A stretch of 64,000 nt of DNA. It comes from Whitmania pigra. Its lineage: Eukaryota; Annelida; Clitellata; Hirudinida; Haemopidae. The position numbers were made by a program, and so were the translations under genes. Below are positions 23,348-35,957 of this stretch, in pieces. The notes under the pieces are model-generated. The model had not been told where the DNA came from, searched no databases, and worked only from the letters and a program-made list of their open reading frames with translations. Where the stretch lies: the NCBI GenBank assembly GCA_021613335.1, contig JAJTWR010000299.1, positions 3,110,001 to 3,174,000 of the forward strand. Reading direction: 5' to 3'. Position 1 is the stretch's first letter, and the number at the start of each line of letters is the position of its first letter.

Positions 23348-25450
23348 TTAAATTTTCTTCTTTTTGTCAACACTACACCTGGGACAAAACCATCTGCCTT
23401 TAGGCTTGGCTGTCAAACCAACACACACAAAATGAAACCATTCAATTGGACACTGAAATAGTAAATGTAATAAAAATTAATAGAAGAATTGAGAAAATTG
23501 ATTTACTAGTATATAATAAGTAAATAATAGAGAATCTTGAGAACAACCAAATTTAATTCATTATTTTAAGTACTTTGTTAAATGTATCCATATATGTGCT
23601 AACATTCTTCAAATCAGTCCAATTACTATAAATAATGTCTAATTGAAAGCGAATTCAGATTTACCAAGTAATTTTTGACTTAATTCAAAAATTACAGTCC
23701 AACATAAATATGATCATTGATGAGTCAGATAAAATCTTCTACTGAGTTATGTTGCTAATTAAAAAGACATGCAGAAGTAAAACTTACATCTGGATTATCA
23801 CAACCAATCATTTCTCCATAAGACACTTGATGACAGAGGCAGTAAGTAGGCTCATTTGGATCTACTGGCATGTCCAAGACATCAGAAGCATGTCCCAGTG
23901 CAAGAGACATTGGAGGACTCAAGGCAGCAGAAAAATTGACAGGTGAATGTTCTTCATCGCTAGATGAAGATAAAACTTCAGTCATTTATGATATCGGACA
24001 TGATTTAAGAATACCAATATAGAAAAGCATTTCACAAGTACAATTCAAGTTGTAGTTGTTCTTGAACAATTTCCTTAAATTATCACTTTGAACTTAATAT
24101 TACAATTATAAGCAATAGCAGGGAGCCATGAAATGAGACAAACTAATTACATAGCTGGCTGTGTTTTCTTCCTCTTCTTTTTATTGATGGAATCATCCAA
24201 TGCTTCCCTTCCAACCCCTTCTCTCTTTTTCTTTCTTGAATCCTTACTCAGACCTTGTAATACAATTTAACATGTTACAATCAGCATCAACAAATATAAA
24301 TATAAGAATAACAGAAGATATGCTTTGCTTAATGAATAAAATATTTAAAAAAAAACTATTAGAAGGAGCACTTTTAACTATATTTATCCGCAATGAATTG
24401 TCCTTGAACACTACACAAATACTAAAGTAAAACCAACCATCTTTTTTTGATTCGTTGGCTTTCTCTTTAAGCTCTGCTTCAAATCGTGCTAGATCAGCAT
24501 CTAACTTTCTTATGTGCTTATCAACCTGAAATTTAATACTTTAATATCACTGTGAAGTAAAATTATTACAAAACAAAAGACATGATTGTTAACAACACAA
24601 AGTTTATGAATTCTATCTTGATTAGTATTCACTAACCATTTCATACGTTTGCATGGCAAGCTGAACCTTGTCATCTCCATATTCTTTGCCCCTATTAAAC
24701 AAACTCTGGATCTTGGTGAGCTTTTCTTTCCTTTTCTCCCCAGACAATTCTTTCACACTGCTTAAATATGAATCTGCCAACTCGTCAATCTCTTGTGAAA
24801 GACCTTCAATAATCATATCAACAAACCATTTACAAATTCAAGCATCTTCTTAAATCCCCTTTCATTATTTAATTGACAACCAGTTCTAAAAATTATTTTA
24901 AATAGACAAATTAAAAAAAGTTTCTTACTCTGAGACTTGGCATCTAAATCCCTCATAAGATTAAAGTTTCTTGAAATCTCCATAGGCAGAGACTCAAGGC
25001 CTAAAATATATATATAAGATTAAGTAGCCTTAAAAGGAAATAATCCCCAAAAAATTGATTTCAGTTCATGTCTCAGAAGAACCACATTTTCAAACTTCTC
25101 AAACAATTATGACAATTACTTTACACATCTGGCTTTCAATGGGAAAACCAATTTGGTGAAAATAACTGATGGCTTAACAATTCTGTTTTGATGAAATGTG
25201 TTTTAGTCAATTAAAACTGATGGTATCAACGTCTGCCGTTTCCAAATTGGTGAAGATTTATCGTCTAGAGCATTAACCAAAATAAACCGATAAGAGAATG
25301 GATGTTAGAGTAAAAGTTAGCAACAAGGACCACCCAATAGACATAAATTTCATAATTTTGTTAAATTTGTGTTGCAAGTAAGTGCCTCTGGAAATACCGT
25401 CTAAACTACTCACTGTCCAAATAATGTTCAAGATAAACCGCCGTCGCCAT
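23348..25450 (-). CDS. ING4/5: ING4/ING5-type inhibitor of growth protein
   Basis: Seven minus-strand exons, all in phase, encode 247 residues (human ING5 240, ING4 249): 25414-25450, 24929-25000, 24637-24803, 24438-24525, 24151-24253, 23788-23959, 23348-23452. It opens [16 protein letters not shown] and continues through the ING dimerisation helices ([34 protein letters not shown]), a Lys/Arg-rich nuclear localisation segment (KKKRK words, about 125-165) and a C-terminal PHD finger ([37 protein letters not shown]) with the full Cys4-His-Cys3 set. The PHD of this family reads trimethylated Lys4 of histone H3 and ING4/5 belong to HBO1 acetyltransferase complexes. The sixth exon must use the acceptor cttcatctag; the upstream Met in that frame is not a start. 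The gene is head-to-head with importin-5, 1,145 nt between start codons. Confidence 0.96.
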
Positions 25451-25795
25451 CCTAATAGCGCCCAGAATAACAATGTAATTCAAAATACGTTAATAAGCTG
25501 TAGCTACACAACAACTTAAATTATAAATTGGATTCATTTTGTACAACTTGTATATACAAATATAACTTATAAATAATTTTGTAAATTTTATTAAATTGTT
25601 TTGTTTAAATACAAACGAAGTAGTATTACAAACGAAGGTTATATAATTTTTACATTAAAGGGTATCTTTAAGTAAGATACATGAAATTTTTCAATCTTAA
25701 ATTTGTTAAAATTATGTGTAGTAATTAATTATCTCTACGTAAATTTAAAAAAAAATATTTTACTTCATTATGTAATACGGGATTTGACAAAAACT

Positions 25796-25880
25796 GCAGT
25801 AGAACCCGGTTATCTCGACCTCGGTTAACTCGCCAACCCTATTAAGTCGACGTTTTTTTTAAGTGGAACCCCCAAAATTA
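25796..25880 (+). mobile_element. pogo/Tigger-like terminal fragment
   Basis: The sequence cagtagaacccggttatctc followed by gacctcggttaactcgcc and attaagtcgacgtttttttt is the familiar terminal pattern of pogo/Tigger-type elements. Only one end is visible. It lies in the shared upstream region of ING4/5 and importin-5. Confidence 0.6.
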
Positions 25881-26116
25881 CATCAGAATTTACATGTCAC
25901 TTCCAAATATATTAATTGAAGCTAAAACCAGTTTTGAGATACATAAAACAATTCGTCTGCTAGGGATCAGTAACGACTTAACGACTATATCAAACTCAAT
26001 CTTACAAATTAAACTCCATATATTTAATTGATACTTTAATGTTAATAACGAAAAATCGTAAAATTAATTGTTTTAATTAAAAGTATAATATTTTCAAATT
26101 AACCAAGCTAGTCGAA

Positions 26117-26145
26117 GATCAGGAACATTTTGAAAATCTGATCCG
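26117..26145 (+). repeat. 29-bp near-copy of importin-5 exon 1 sequence
   Basis: This matches 26605-26633 at 27 of 29 positions (both contain ttttgaaaatctgatccg) and reads D-Q-E-H-F-E-N-L-I-R in the same frame. Similarity stops abruptly on both sides. It lies 488 nt upstream of the real exon. Confidence 0.7.
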
Positions 26146-26595
26146 TCTCTCTATCCCACCTTTGGGTCTCGGTCAATTTCAAATTTCCTAATTCTATTTA
26201 TTGTATTGTTCTAGCCATATGTCGTTGGGTTTCGTTTCACACAAAGAAAGACAATCACATTATTTTATGAAAATATTTATTTAAGCGTAAACAAATTATG
26301 TCCACTAATGTGCTTAAAAATCATACGCAGAGTTTCATATTTCTTCTAATTTTTCACTATGTCTCGCATAGATATTGAATTTTTTTATTTGGAAAATTTG
26401 ACAAACTCTTGTACTTTTTCTACTTGCGGCTTTAAATGTTGATCTCAAAGAACTTTGTCTGATGTCTAAAAATATTTTTAAAACTTCTTCGATGTAAAAA
26501 TTTGTATAACACTAATATCTAGGCTTTTTCATCACAGTGTGTGGCTAACAGCAGCAATAAGCCGGAATTGTGCATAGGTATTGGAGCGAGGCGAC

Positions 26596-29500
26596 ATGAG
26601 TGGTGATCAGGAGCGTTTTGAAAATCTGATCCGAAACCTTTTGAGCTCGGATAATGCAATCCGATCAGATGCAGAGGTGAGCTGCCGTTGCGTTTGTAAC
26701 TAATCATCGCTTAATATAAGAAACTGCGTGGTTTTTCTGATCTTCGCCCACTATTGTCACATGCCATAAATTGATCAAAATCAGTTCATGGTAACATCAC
26801 TTTATTTTACAATATGAAATTCCATCTTTGTTTTATAGTACAGTCCTTTAGTTGTGATTTATGATTTTTAAGAAATCTATAATGTACTTTTTGAACGAGT
26901 CTGTCATTATATTTTATACTCTCAGTCACAGATCAAGTTATTTATGTTTATTTTTTAATCACTGGCTGGTTATGCTTGAATAAATAATGACAATATAAGA
27001 AAGACAGGATAAGGTTTAATTTCAAATCAACATTCAAGTTTCTTTAGAAAGCAAGGGTCAACTTAATTAAAGTTGAAACAATGGTGGAAGCTCTTAAATT
27101 TCCAAATTAATTCTTAATCTGTTACTTGATCATCTGTATTCATTCTTGGGTGCAACATCTTGACTTAAAATGATTAGCTTAAGAATTAAATTATTTTTAC
27201 TGTCAGGCTAGTTATGAAGGGGTTCATCCCACAACAAAAATTCCCTTCTTAATCCAAACGATAACGGAAACCACATTTACCGACGAGGCAAGTTTCATCA
27301 TTCTCGGCACATAATTGAACGTATCGCAATATTCACAATTAAATCTATTTAGGTGAGAAGTATGGCAGCTGTGTTGCTAAGGAGATTGTATACTTCAAAT
27401 TTTGAGGAGTTTTGGCCTCAGTTTCCAATGGAGGCTCAGAGCCAATTGAAGATGCAAATGATCAACAGCATTCAAAGGGAAACCAACCCTACTATAAGGA
27501 AAAAGATTTGTGAATGTGTCTCTGAATTTGCCAGGAATTTGTTAGGTAAAACAGGTCATATTAATGATAACATTGTGTCGCTAAATAATTCATATGAAAT
27601 TGAAGATGAAGATGGCTCAAACCAGTGGCCAGAATTTGTGAAGTTTTTGTTTGAATGCACACTCAGTTCGAACGTTGACATGAAAGAGAGTGCCCTGATA
27701 ATATTCAGGTGGGACATTCATTTTTCAACCACTCTTCAAGCCTTTGATGTATGATGATCCATTCCAGCATTTGAAGTACATGGACATTTTTATTGATAAC
27801 ATTACAGCATTGTACCTGGAATATTTGGAAGTGAGCAGAACCAACATCTTGATGTGATTAAGCAAATGTTCTACCAGTGTATATCCGATCAGACTAATCC
27901 TAAGGTGAGATGATTTTTAGAAGCAAACAATTGTTCTATTTTTAATATGTTATTATTTTGGCACTTGCACAAAGTCACAATAAAATGCATTCAATGAATA
28001 GTTTGTAAAGTCATGTCTGCTTTTAAATGTTGATTTCACTTGCTAACATATTGAAATGATAAAACTTTAGAGGTATTTTTTGCATTACTTTAAAGTTTTT
28101 TTGAAGCCTTACTTTTATATTTGTTAGATTCGCATGCTGGCTGCACGTGCAGTTGTGGCATTCATTTTGATCAACGAGACGGAACCTCACATCCTCAACC
28201 ACTTGAAGGACCTCCTTCCTGCCATTATTCAGGTCTAAATGATTCTCATTCAAATTTATGTGCAATTATGATTTTAATGATTCTCATTCATTTTATGAAA
28301 ATGAGTTTTGCATTGTTTATGATTGAATTTTATAAAATTGAATTTCAAAGAAAAAGTAAGAAAGGAAGTTATAGGATATTCCTGCAAATTCACTCTCGAC
28401 ATGGTTGATGGTTAATTTCATCCGGCTTAAAAATGTATATTTTCAGTGCATTGCCGAATCTGTCGGATTTGAAGATGAAACTCTCATAAAGAGCCTCATA
28501 GATCTTGCCGATGCTGTTCCCAAGTTTCTCAAGGGTCAGTTGGAGACAATTTTCAACCTCTGCTTAAAGGTAAGCACCGTAATTAAAGTCAAAATATTAA
28601 ACATCAAACTATCTTGTTTAGTATAAATTTTGTTTTAAAAATTTTTATACTGAAACTGATTGCACTGCTTTTGCAGATCGTATCCGATTCAACTTTAGGC
28701 GACCAGTGGAGGCAATTGGCACTCGAGGCTATCGTCACTCTGGCCGAAACTTCTCCTGGGATGGTTAAAAGACATCAGAAACTTATTGCCACTTTGAGTT
28801 GGTGCATTATATTTATTTGAACGATATTTCATAAATGTATCGAGAACTTATTTCATAAGTAGATGGTTTTTGTTTATAGGATATGATGATCACCTAAACT
28901 ACTTTAATTACTAGTTAAAAATAGTTTGATTATTGTTAGAAAATGCTATTTAATTGTCAGTTCCTGAGGTGCTGAGGCTGATGACAGATCTTGAAGATGA
29001 TCCTGAGTGGTCCTTTGCAGATGAAGTGGAGAACAATGACAGTGACATGTAATTCACTAATTTGCTTTTCAAAATAATTTCAAATGTCAAGAAGATATAT
29101 ATGGAGTATAATTAAATGAGCTTCAATGAATGGATCAATCAATGTATTTCAAAACATCCTAACTCCAGATTTGTTACAGGAATCCTGTGGCTGGTGAAAG
29201 TGCATTGGATAGAATGGCATGCAGCCTTGGTGGAAAGATCATGCTCCCTCACATCATCAGCAACATTCCTCCCATGTTGCAGGATCGTGAGTTTGCTTAA
29301 AATTGTTTGTCAGAATGTTGCCTGTTATAACTTGATTGTCAATAGTTGTTACAAATATAATGCAAAGGTATGTAGTGATATAATATGTGGATTATTTGTC
29401 ATTCAACTAAAGCAAATTGGAAGTGTCGTCATGCTGGTTTGATGGCCATATCTGCATGTGGGGAAGGTTGCCACGCACAAATGGAGGAAGTCTTGCCAAA

Positions 29501-32500
29501 CATCGTGGAGGCGATATTGCCTTATCTTCAGGATCCTGTGAGATGATTTATCATATTAGCATTTATCCAATCTTTTAAGTGTCCTGTGCATCTGAATTTT
29601 AAAAACCATATCATTTACATAAAGCCCTTAAGGGATCATAAGCAGACACAACCCATTTGGCCAACATGTATACCTATAAGCATGCTTATCAACTGAATAA
29701 CTTTCCATGATTTTATAATGGCAGCACCCTCAAGTCCGATATGCCATATGCAATGCATTGGGTCAAATGTCAACAGATTTTGGACCAGTTTTCCAGAAAA
29801 AATTTCATCAAAAAGTATTCTGAAATATTTTTAAGTAATACGTTTTTTTTAAATTACTTGAACTAATACATTTCTTCTTTAAGATTGTTCCTGGTCTATT
29901 GATGGTGATGGAGAATAACTATGACCACCCTAGGGTTCAGGCACATGCTGGAGCAGCACTTATAAACTTCAGTGAAAGTTGCCCAAAAAATCTCCTGACA
30001 GGGTACCTTGAACCCATAATGAATACTCTCGAACAGATTCTAAATGCCAAATTTAAGGAGGTTTGTTAATGATTTGTCATAAATTGAGTTATTTCAGTCA
30101 TCCAACTACATAATTAATTAATAACAGCTTGTTGAGAAGGGCACCAAGCTTGTCTTGGAGCAAGTTGTCTCTACTTTGGCATCTGTTGCTGATACAGCTG
30201 AGGAGAATTTTGAGCAGTACTATGACAAGTTAGTGGCCTCATTGTTGGTAAAGCATCTGTGATTTGGTACTTATAAATTTATAAACCATGCAGGTTCATG
30301 CCTTGTCTCAAGTATATTTTTCAAAATGCAACTAATGTGGAATTGAAGTTGTTAAGAGGAAAAACTATTGAGTGCATCTCTTTGATTGGCCTGGCAGTTG
30401 GCAGAACTAAGGTCAGAAGATAATTTTTATTTATGATTTTATTTTATCTTTTCAAAGATTTCTTCTCATGTTGGTTATGAATGATAACTTATTTGCTTTC
30501 TTAAAGTTTATGCAAGACTGCAGTGAGGTCATGGAACTGTTGCTGAAAACTCAAGCTGAATGGCAGGAACTTTCTGATGATGATCCACAAGTAATTATCA
30601 GATACAACTTCTTTCTTTTGTTTTGCAGATGTTGCATTTTTATTGTGCTGTTGTTAATGGAGAGGTGCTTTTGATTGTTCTCTGGACAGATTTCCTATAT
30701 GATATCGGCATGGGCAAGAATTTGCAAAATTATGGGAAAAGATTTTGAACAGTACCTTCCTTTAGTGATGGGACCTGTGCTGAAGGCTGCTTCTCTCAAG
30801 CCTGAGGTGGCAATCCTGGACAGTAATGCCAATTGATTGATTGTTCGTTACGGGTTTCAAAAGACTTTCATAACATTGTTTGCATTTGCAGGTGAGGACA
30901 TGAAATCTCTTGAGAATGACAATGATTGGCAGTTTGTCACACTTGGTGATCAGGTAATTGCTTGGAACTTAATTTGCTTTTTCATAAATTGGGATGATAA
31001 CGATGCTGTGATTGCAGCAAAGCTTTGGAATCAGAACAGCCGGTTTAGAAGAGAAGGCAACTGCTTGTCAGATGCTTGTTTGCTACGCCAGGGAATTAAA
31101 AGAAGGCTTTGCTCAATACGTACCGGAAGTCATTCCTTTGATGCGGTCGCATCTTAAGTTTTACTTTCATGATGGTAAGGATATTAATCTCTTCATTTCT
31201 CATAAATCAATGTTTCTTCAAATCATTAAGTAAATAATTTTTAGGTGTGAGGTTGGCAGCTGCAGAAAGTATGCCACTGTTGTTGGAGTGTGCCAAGGTC
31301 AACGGAGCAAAATATGTTCTTGAAGTCGGCAATGTCATCTGCGTTGATCTTCTCAGAGCCATTGAATCAGATCCAGAAAGAAGTGTCAAGGCAGAACACA
31401 TGAATTCATTGGCTCAGGTGGCTAATCTCATTTAATCATACATTGAGGTTCATAACCCTAAAGTGAAGCATTGTTATAATTAAATATCACATTTTTTGTT
31501 ACAGTGCATTGAACTCTTGGGACCAAGTTGTCTGACAAACACTTTCCTCGAGGAGCTTGTGCAGGTCCTAGAGAAGGTTTTAACTCAGCACATCGACAGA
31601 GAAACAACGAAACAACAACGTAACTTCAATTAAATGTTTTATTGTTTGTGAATGCACACTTATTTAACATTATATTATTGATTTCGCAGAACAACAATCA
31701 GACGAGGATTTTGATGAGGAAAGGGCTTCAGAAGAGGTGAATTAATTATATTAATTATATTACATTAATATTAATATTAAAGATCGAAATCTTTTGTTTT
31801 TTAATGTTAGCTTAATTAAATTTGAACTTCAAACAGGATGAAGAATATGCTGTTATTTTGAGTAGAGTTTCTGACATTGTGCATGCTGTTATTGGAACGT
31901 TGAAGGAATCCAGCCTTCCCTTTTTTGATCGACTCCTTCCACATTTTGTAAAATTACTGGTACGATTATTTCTGTTTATTTTATTTTCTTTGATCTTTGT
32001 TCTTTATTGCTGCTGTTTCTTTGATTGTTAGCCTCCAGAGAGACCCTGGACTGACCATCAATGGGGTATATGCATCTTTGATGATATCTTGGAGTATATT
32101 GGCAGTGTGAGTATCTTTTTCTTGTGAATTTTATTGAAAGTGAATTTCATATCAAAATTTGTCCTTACAGGCTTCTCAGAAATACAGTCAATACTTCCTT
32201 CAACCAATGCTTCAGTTTGTGACAGACAAGCAGGCCGAAGTCAGGCAGGCAGCTGCTTATGGTGTTGGAGTGATGGCCAAGCATGGAGGACCTGCCTATT
32301 CAACGTCGTGTGCAGGTGCATATCCCGTTTTAAATATTCTTAAATATTCCACATGACATCTAGAGATAAATTAGGTGATAGGCTAGAAACTCCTAAAATT
32401 GGGGATATTCTAAAATAAATCCTCAAAAGAATGGCTTCATTCTCTTATGTTTTGGTTTGATCTGCATATTTTGTCTGGGATAGACTTGCATCTGGTGACC

Positions 32501-33443
32501 ATTTTGTGTATTCCATGTTCTGTTCATCTCAATGTATTTCCTGAGCTTATCTCAATAAATGTTTTATTAATAATCATATAAAGATGAAGTGAGTTGTGAT
32601 CATGCCATATGTGATGATCATGTGATAATTGAAAAACTGGTCTATTACAGATGCACTTCCACTTCTTATAAGAGTCATCCAAGAACCCAATTCAAGGCAG
32701 CCGGAGAATGCTTGCGCAACAGAAAATGCCATTTCTGCTGTTGGAAAAATTTGTAAGTATAATCCGGGAAGCATAAATTTATCAGAGGTTTTGACAGCAT
32801 GGATTTCATGGCTGCCTGTTTGGGAAGATGAAGAAGAGGCCATCCATATTTACAATTACCTGTGTGACCTTGTGGAAAGGTAAATTTTATTACTCAGTCA
32901 TTAGCTGTAGGATTTTGACAAAATATTATTTAAAGAAATTTTTTGCTTGTTACCATGAATTTACGAAGCCTTTGTTTCCGCAGTAACAATCCCGTTGTCC
33001 TGGGTGAAAATAACCAGAACTTGCCATTCTTACTCAAGCTATTCAGTGAAACATTCAACCTCAATGCCATCCTTCCATCTAGTGATGTTGGAAAACGAAT
33101 GATCAACATTATTAGACAACTCCAGGTATAAGTTTCATTCTAATTGTGCAATCGAGCAATTTTCAAGTACTAAAATTCATGTTCTCTAAAAGCATATGAA
33201 TGCCAACTGTTAATTAGGTTAAATTGTTGCAATGGTGCCCAGGATATCTAATGTTATTAAATACATTGTTATGTATTTTACTAATCAATTAAATATTTTT
33301 TGACTAAATTTATGTGTTCTTTAATGTTGATGCATTATTTTTGATGGTTTTAGGGAAACAATCAGATTTTCCAAGCCTGCCTTGCCCACTTGACACCTGA
33401 GTTGCAAAATGTCCTCATGAGTCTCCTAACATTTCCACAGTGA
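26596..33443 (+). CDS. IPO5: Importin-5 (karyopherin beta-3 / RanBP5)
   Basis: Twenty-seven exons, all in phase, encode 1,114 residues (human 1,097): 26596-26676, 27207-27287, 27353-27708, 27808-27904, 28128-28232, 28447-28569, 28677-28797, 28961-29048, 29180-29286, 29413-29537, 29725-29814, 29884-30060, 30128-30228, 30294-30411, 30507-30590, 30690-30822, 30892-30953, 31018-31174, 31245-31417, 31505-31619, 31690-31736, 31837-31959, 32032-32106, 32171-32315, 32651-32879, 32984-33125, 33354-33443. It is a HEAT-repeat nuclear import receptor that binds RanGTP and carries ribosomal proteins and histones. Diagnostic blocks: [32 protein letters not shown]-like [30 protein letters not shown], [77 protein letters not shown]. 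The second intron (27288-27352) has a GC donor (GAG then gcaagt). An ATTAAA follows the stop at 33464. An insertion of about 20 residues after NLLGKTG is specific to this copy. Confidence 0.97.
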
Positions 33444-35098
33444 AAAATTGATGTTGCCTTTGCATTAAATTTGTTTGGTTTCTAATTGTGATTTGAATTA
33501 AAAGATTAATTAACATGAACCACCAGCATGATCAAAACATTTATAATATTGAAATGAAGCCTCTCAATTGAAATGTCATTCAAGATGTCCATTGATTGGA
33601 GGCTGGGGTGCTTCGTATCTCGTCTTCATCTAGATTTTATATAACATCAAGTGTTTTTCAAAACCTTGCTTTTGGTGTGACTGAGGGAGATGCATTTGTA
33701 AAACTTAGAATGACCTAGTGGTTAATGGTAGTAGATAACTCATAACTTCTTGGGTTGAATATGTATGATTTTCACGCATGAGTTTTGGACAGATATATTG
33801 AATTTTTTAAAGTTTTTGGAGGTTAGAAGTGAATTGCGTACCGCACCCTTAAATGTGCCTCAAGATGTGACGTGTCGCTTAAGACACGGATTAATTTTAG
33901 GGAGTAGACATTTGCGAGGTCGTTGAATTGCGGATTTGAGAGAACTAGTTGGAAAGGTGGAGAGGTCAGTCCTGACTTTGGGACGTTTGGCAAAGTGAAA
34001 TAGATTTTCTCAGTTATTATGTGTCCTAAAACATGTTTCATCATACAGATATTACATATTTAACATCAACGCATATTAATATACATATTTAATATCATAA
34101 CTTTCTTGGATTACTAGTTTAATTTTAAGGAATAGTGCCCAATTCTCATCTTTGCATTTAGCGTATAATTAGCTAATTTTTGTTTGTTTTTTTAAGTCCC
34201 ACCTTGTGAAACTCACTTTCATAATGGTGAGAGTCAGGAATAGCCCATGACAATTGTCAGTGTCAGCTGAAATACCTACCCTAAAAGCATAAGGTATAAC
34301 AAGTATTGATTAGTTAAGGTTCTAAAGCGCGCATCAATTTTTCGCCCATATTTTCGCTTATCTTCCATTGGTGAAACCTTTTTACCTATAATTTCTTGCT
34401 TTCTTGATGTGATTTTAGTGCTCATAATCTGCTTGTAAAAATTTATGTTGTTGTTGAATATAAAAACTATAACTACGTTTCAAAATATTACCATGTCCGC
34501 TTATAATTTCAAATAGGATTATGAATCACGATGTAAAACTGAATAAAATTTGTTAGATTATATTAAATGATTATTTAATTACATAAAATGCAGAGCCATA
34601 ATTGATGATTGCTTCTAGCCCTGTAGATCGCCATGCGTATTTATCTCGCATTATGTTTTTGAGGGCTATGGTTGTTTAGGTGGGGAGATTTGTCGTTATG
34701 TAATCTCAGGAATTTTATTTCTACAATTTTTGACTAATTCTGTTGGATTGTAAACCATTTATATCTTCGGATATGTAATCGTACTCTGGCCATCGAAGTG
34801 ATCATTTTTACTATGTAACTTGCTCTTTCTCTTGAATTATTCTGTGCATTAGACTAGAAAGTATGTTTTGAAAACATATTGTTTGTTGATTTATGTTTGT
34901 GCATAGTTTTGGAGGAGGCAAATGTGCGATCATCGATGTGGGATGACTGAAACTAATTGGCATCAATGAATTGCAATGAAATCATTTTGTGATTATAGAT
35001 TATGAACTAAATAAACTCTAATCAAGGCAAATTATTGGACTTTAGGGCAGTCATTCATCCCTGGTTTGCGTTATGTTTGTCACTGTTTGAAGTCAACA
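33444..35098. other. intergenic between importin-5 and FARP
   Basis: The first part is importin-5 3'UTR. Near 33708-33790 a stretch with gacctagtggttaatggtag and a downstream ttgggttgaatatg looks like a much-decayed tRNA-like SINE. The rest is AT-rich and would hold the FARP promoter. No coding exon is evident; the ORF at 33823-34044 (-) has no recognisable family. Confidence 0.45.
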
Positions 35099-35828
35099 AT
35101 GTCTAGCAACAGTGGGACACCAGTGTCCTCTCCGTCTCACGGAAGGTTTTTGGTTTGCAAGGTGTTGATGCTCGATGATACCGTACAAACTTTCCAAGTG
35201 CCGGTAAGAAGAATAAGAATGAATTATTTAAACGATTATGGTACATTCTCCGAAATTTGTTCTTAAACTATCACAGACCTTGTTTTTATTTGCCTTTGAG
35301 TTTTCAAAAATATTCAAAAGTTGTTTACTTTCAGCATTTTGAAACAAAATGTCTTATTAAAGTATCTCTAACAAACTAATTTAGTTTTCCTGCTGCATTA
35401 ATAAGAATTTATTTTCTCAATTTTGCCTAATTTTAAATGCTAAATTGTATGTGCTCTAAAAAAATATTAATCTTATTTTTGCTGGACTTCCTGGACACTT
35501 CAAGCATTGAGATGAGCGGCATTTGTGTGCGTGTTGCATCACAGGAGATGTTTATCAGCAGGCATCCAGCTGCAGTCTCTAAATTTGTTTGCAACTCCTG
35601 CATGCTACATGCTGGTACCACCAATACTGGGTTCAGTTTTTAACTGGATCATGCTTTCAAGCATTCACAATTTCACCACAATTGTTCTGCATTTTTAATT
35701 AATTCTACAAAAAATAATTTTTATTGTGTTTGCACTTCATAAATTTATCTTGAAACATTAGTACTTATTAGATTTACACGAATTAAGTTGTGGATCAAAT
35801 AATAATAATGATAATAATAATAATAATA

Positions 35829-35862
<34 letters not shown>

Positions 35863-35926
35863 TAATAATAATAATAATATTAACAATAAAAACAACAATA
35901 ATAACAATATTAATAATAATAATAAT

Positions 35927-35957
<31 letters not shown>

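Noticed and set aside
23755..23985. Separate ORF starting [12 protein letters not shown] in the ING locus
   Set aside because: Only the cttcatctag acceptor at 23960 keeps phase with the upstream ING exons, so that Met lies in intron sequence and the frame is an ING exon.
35433..35643. Open frames on both strands in the first FARP intron
   Set aside because: No family resemblance, no conserved splice phase with FARP exons, and both strands open equally; not called.
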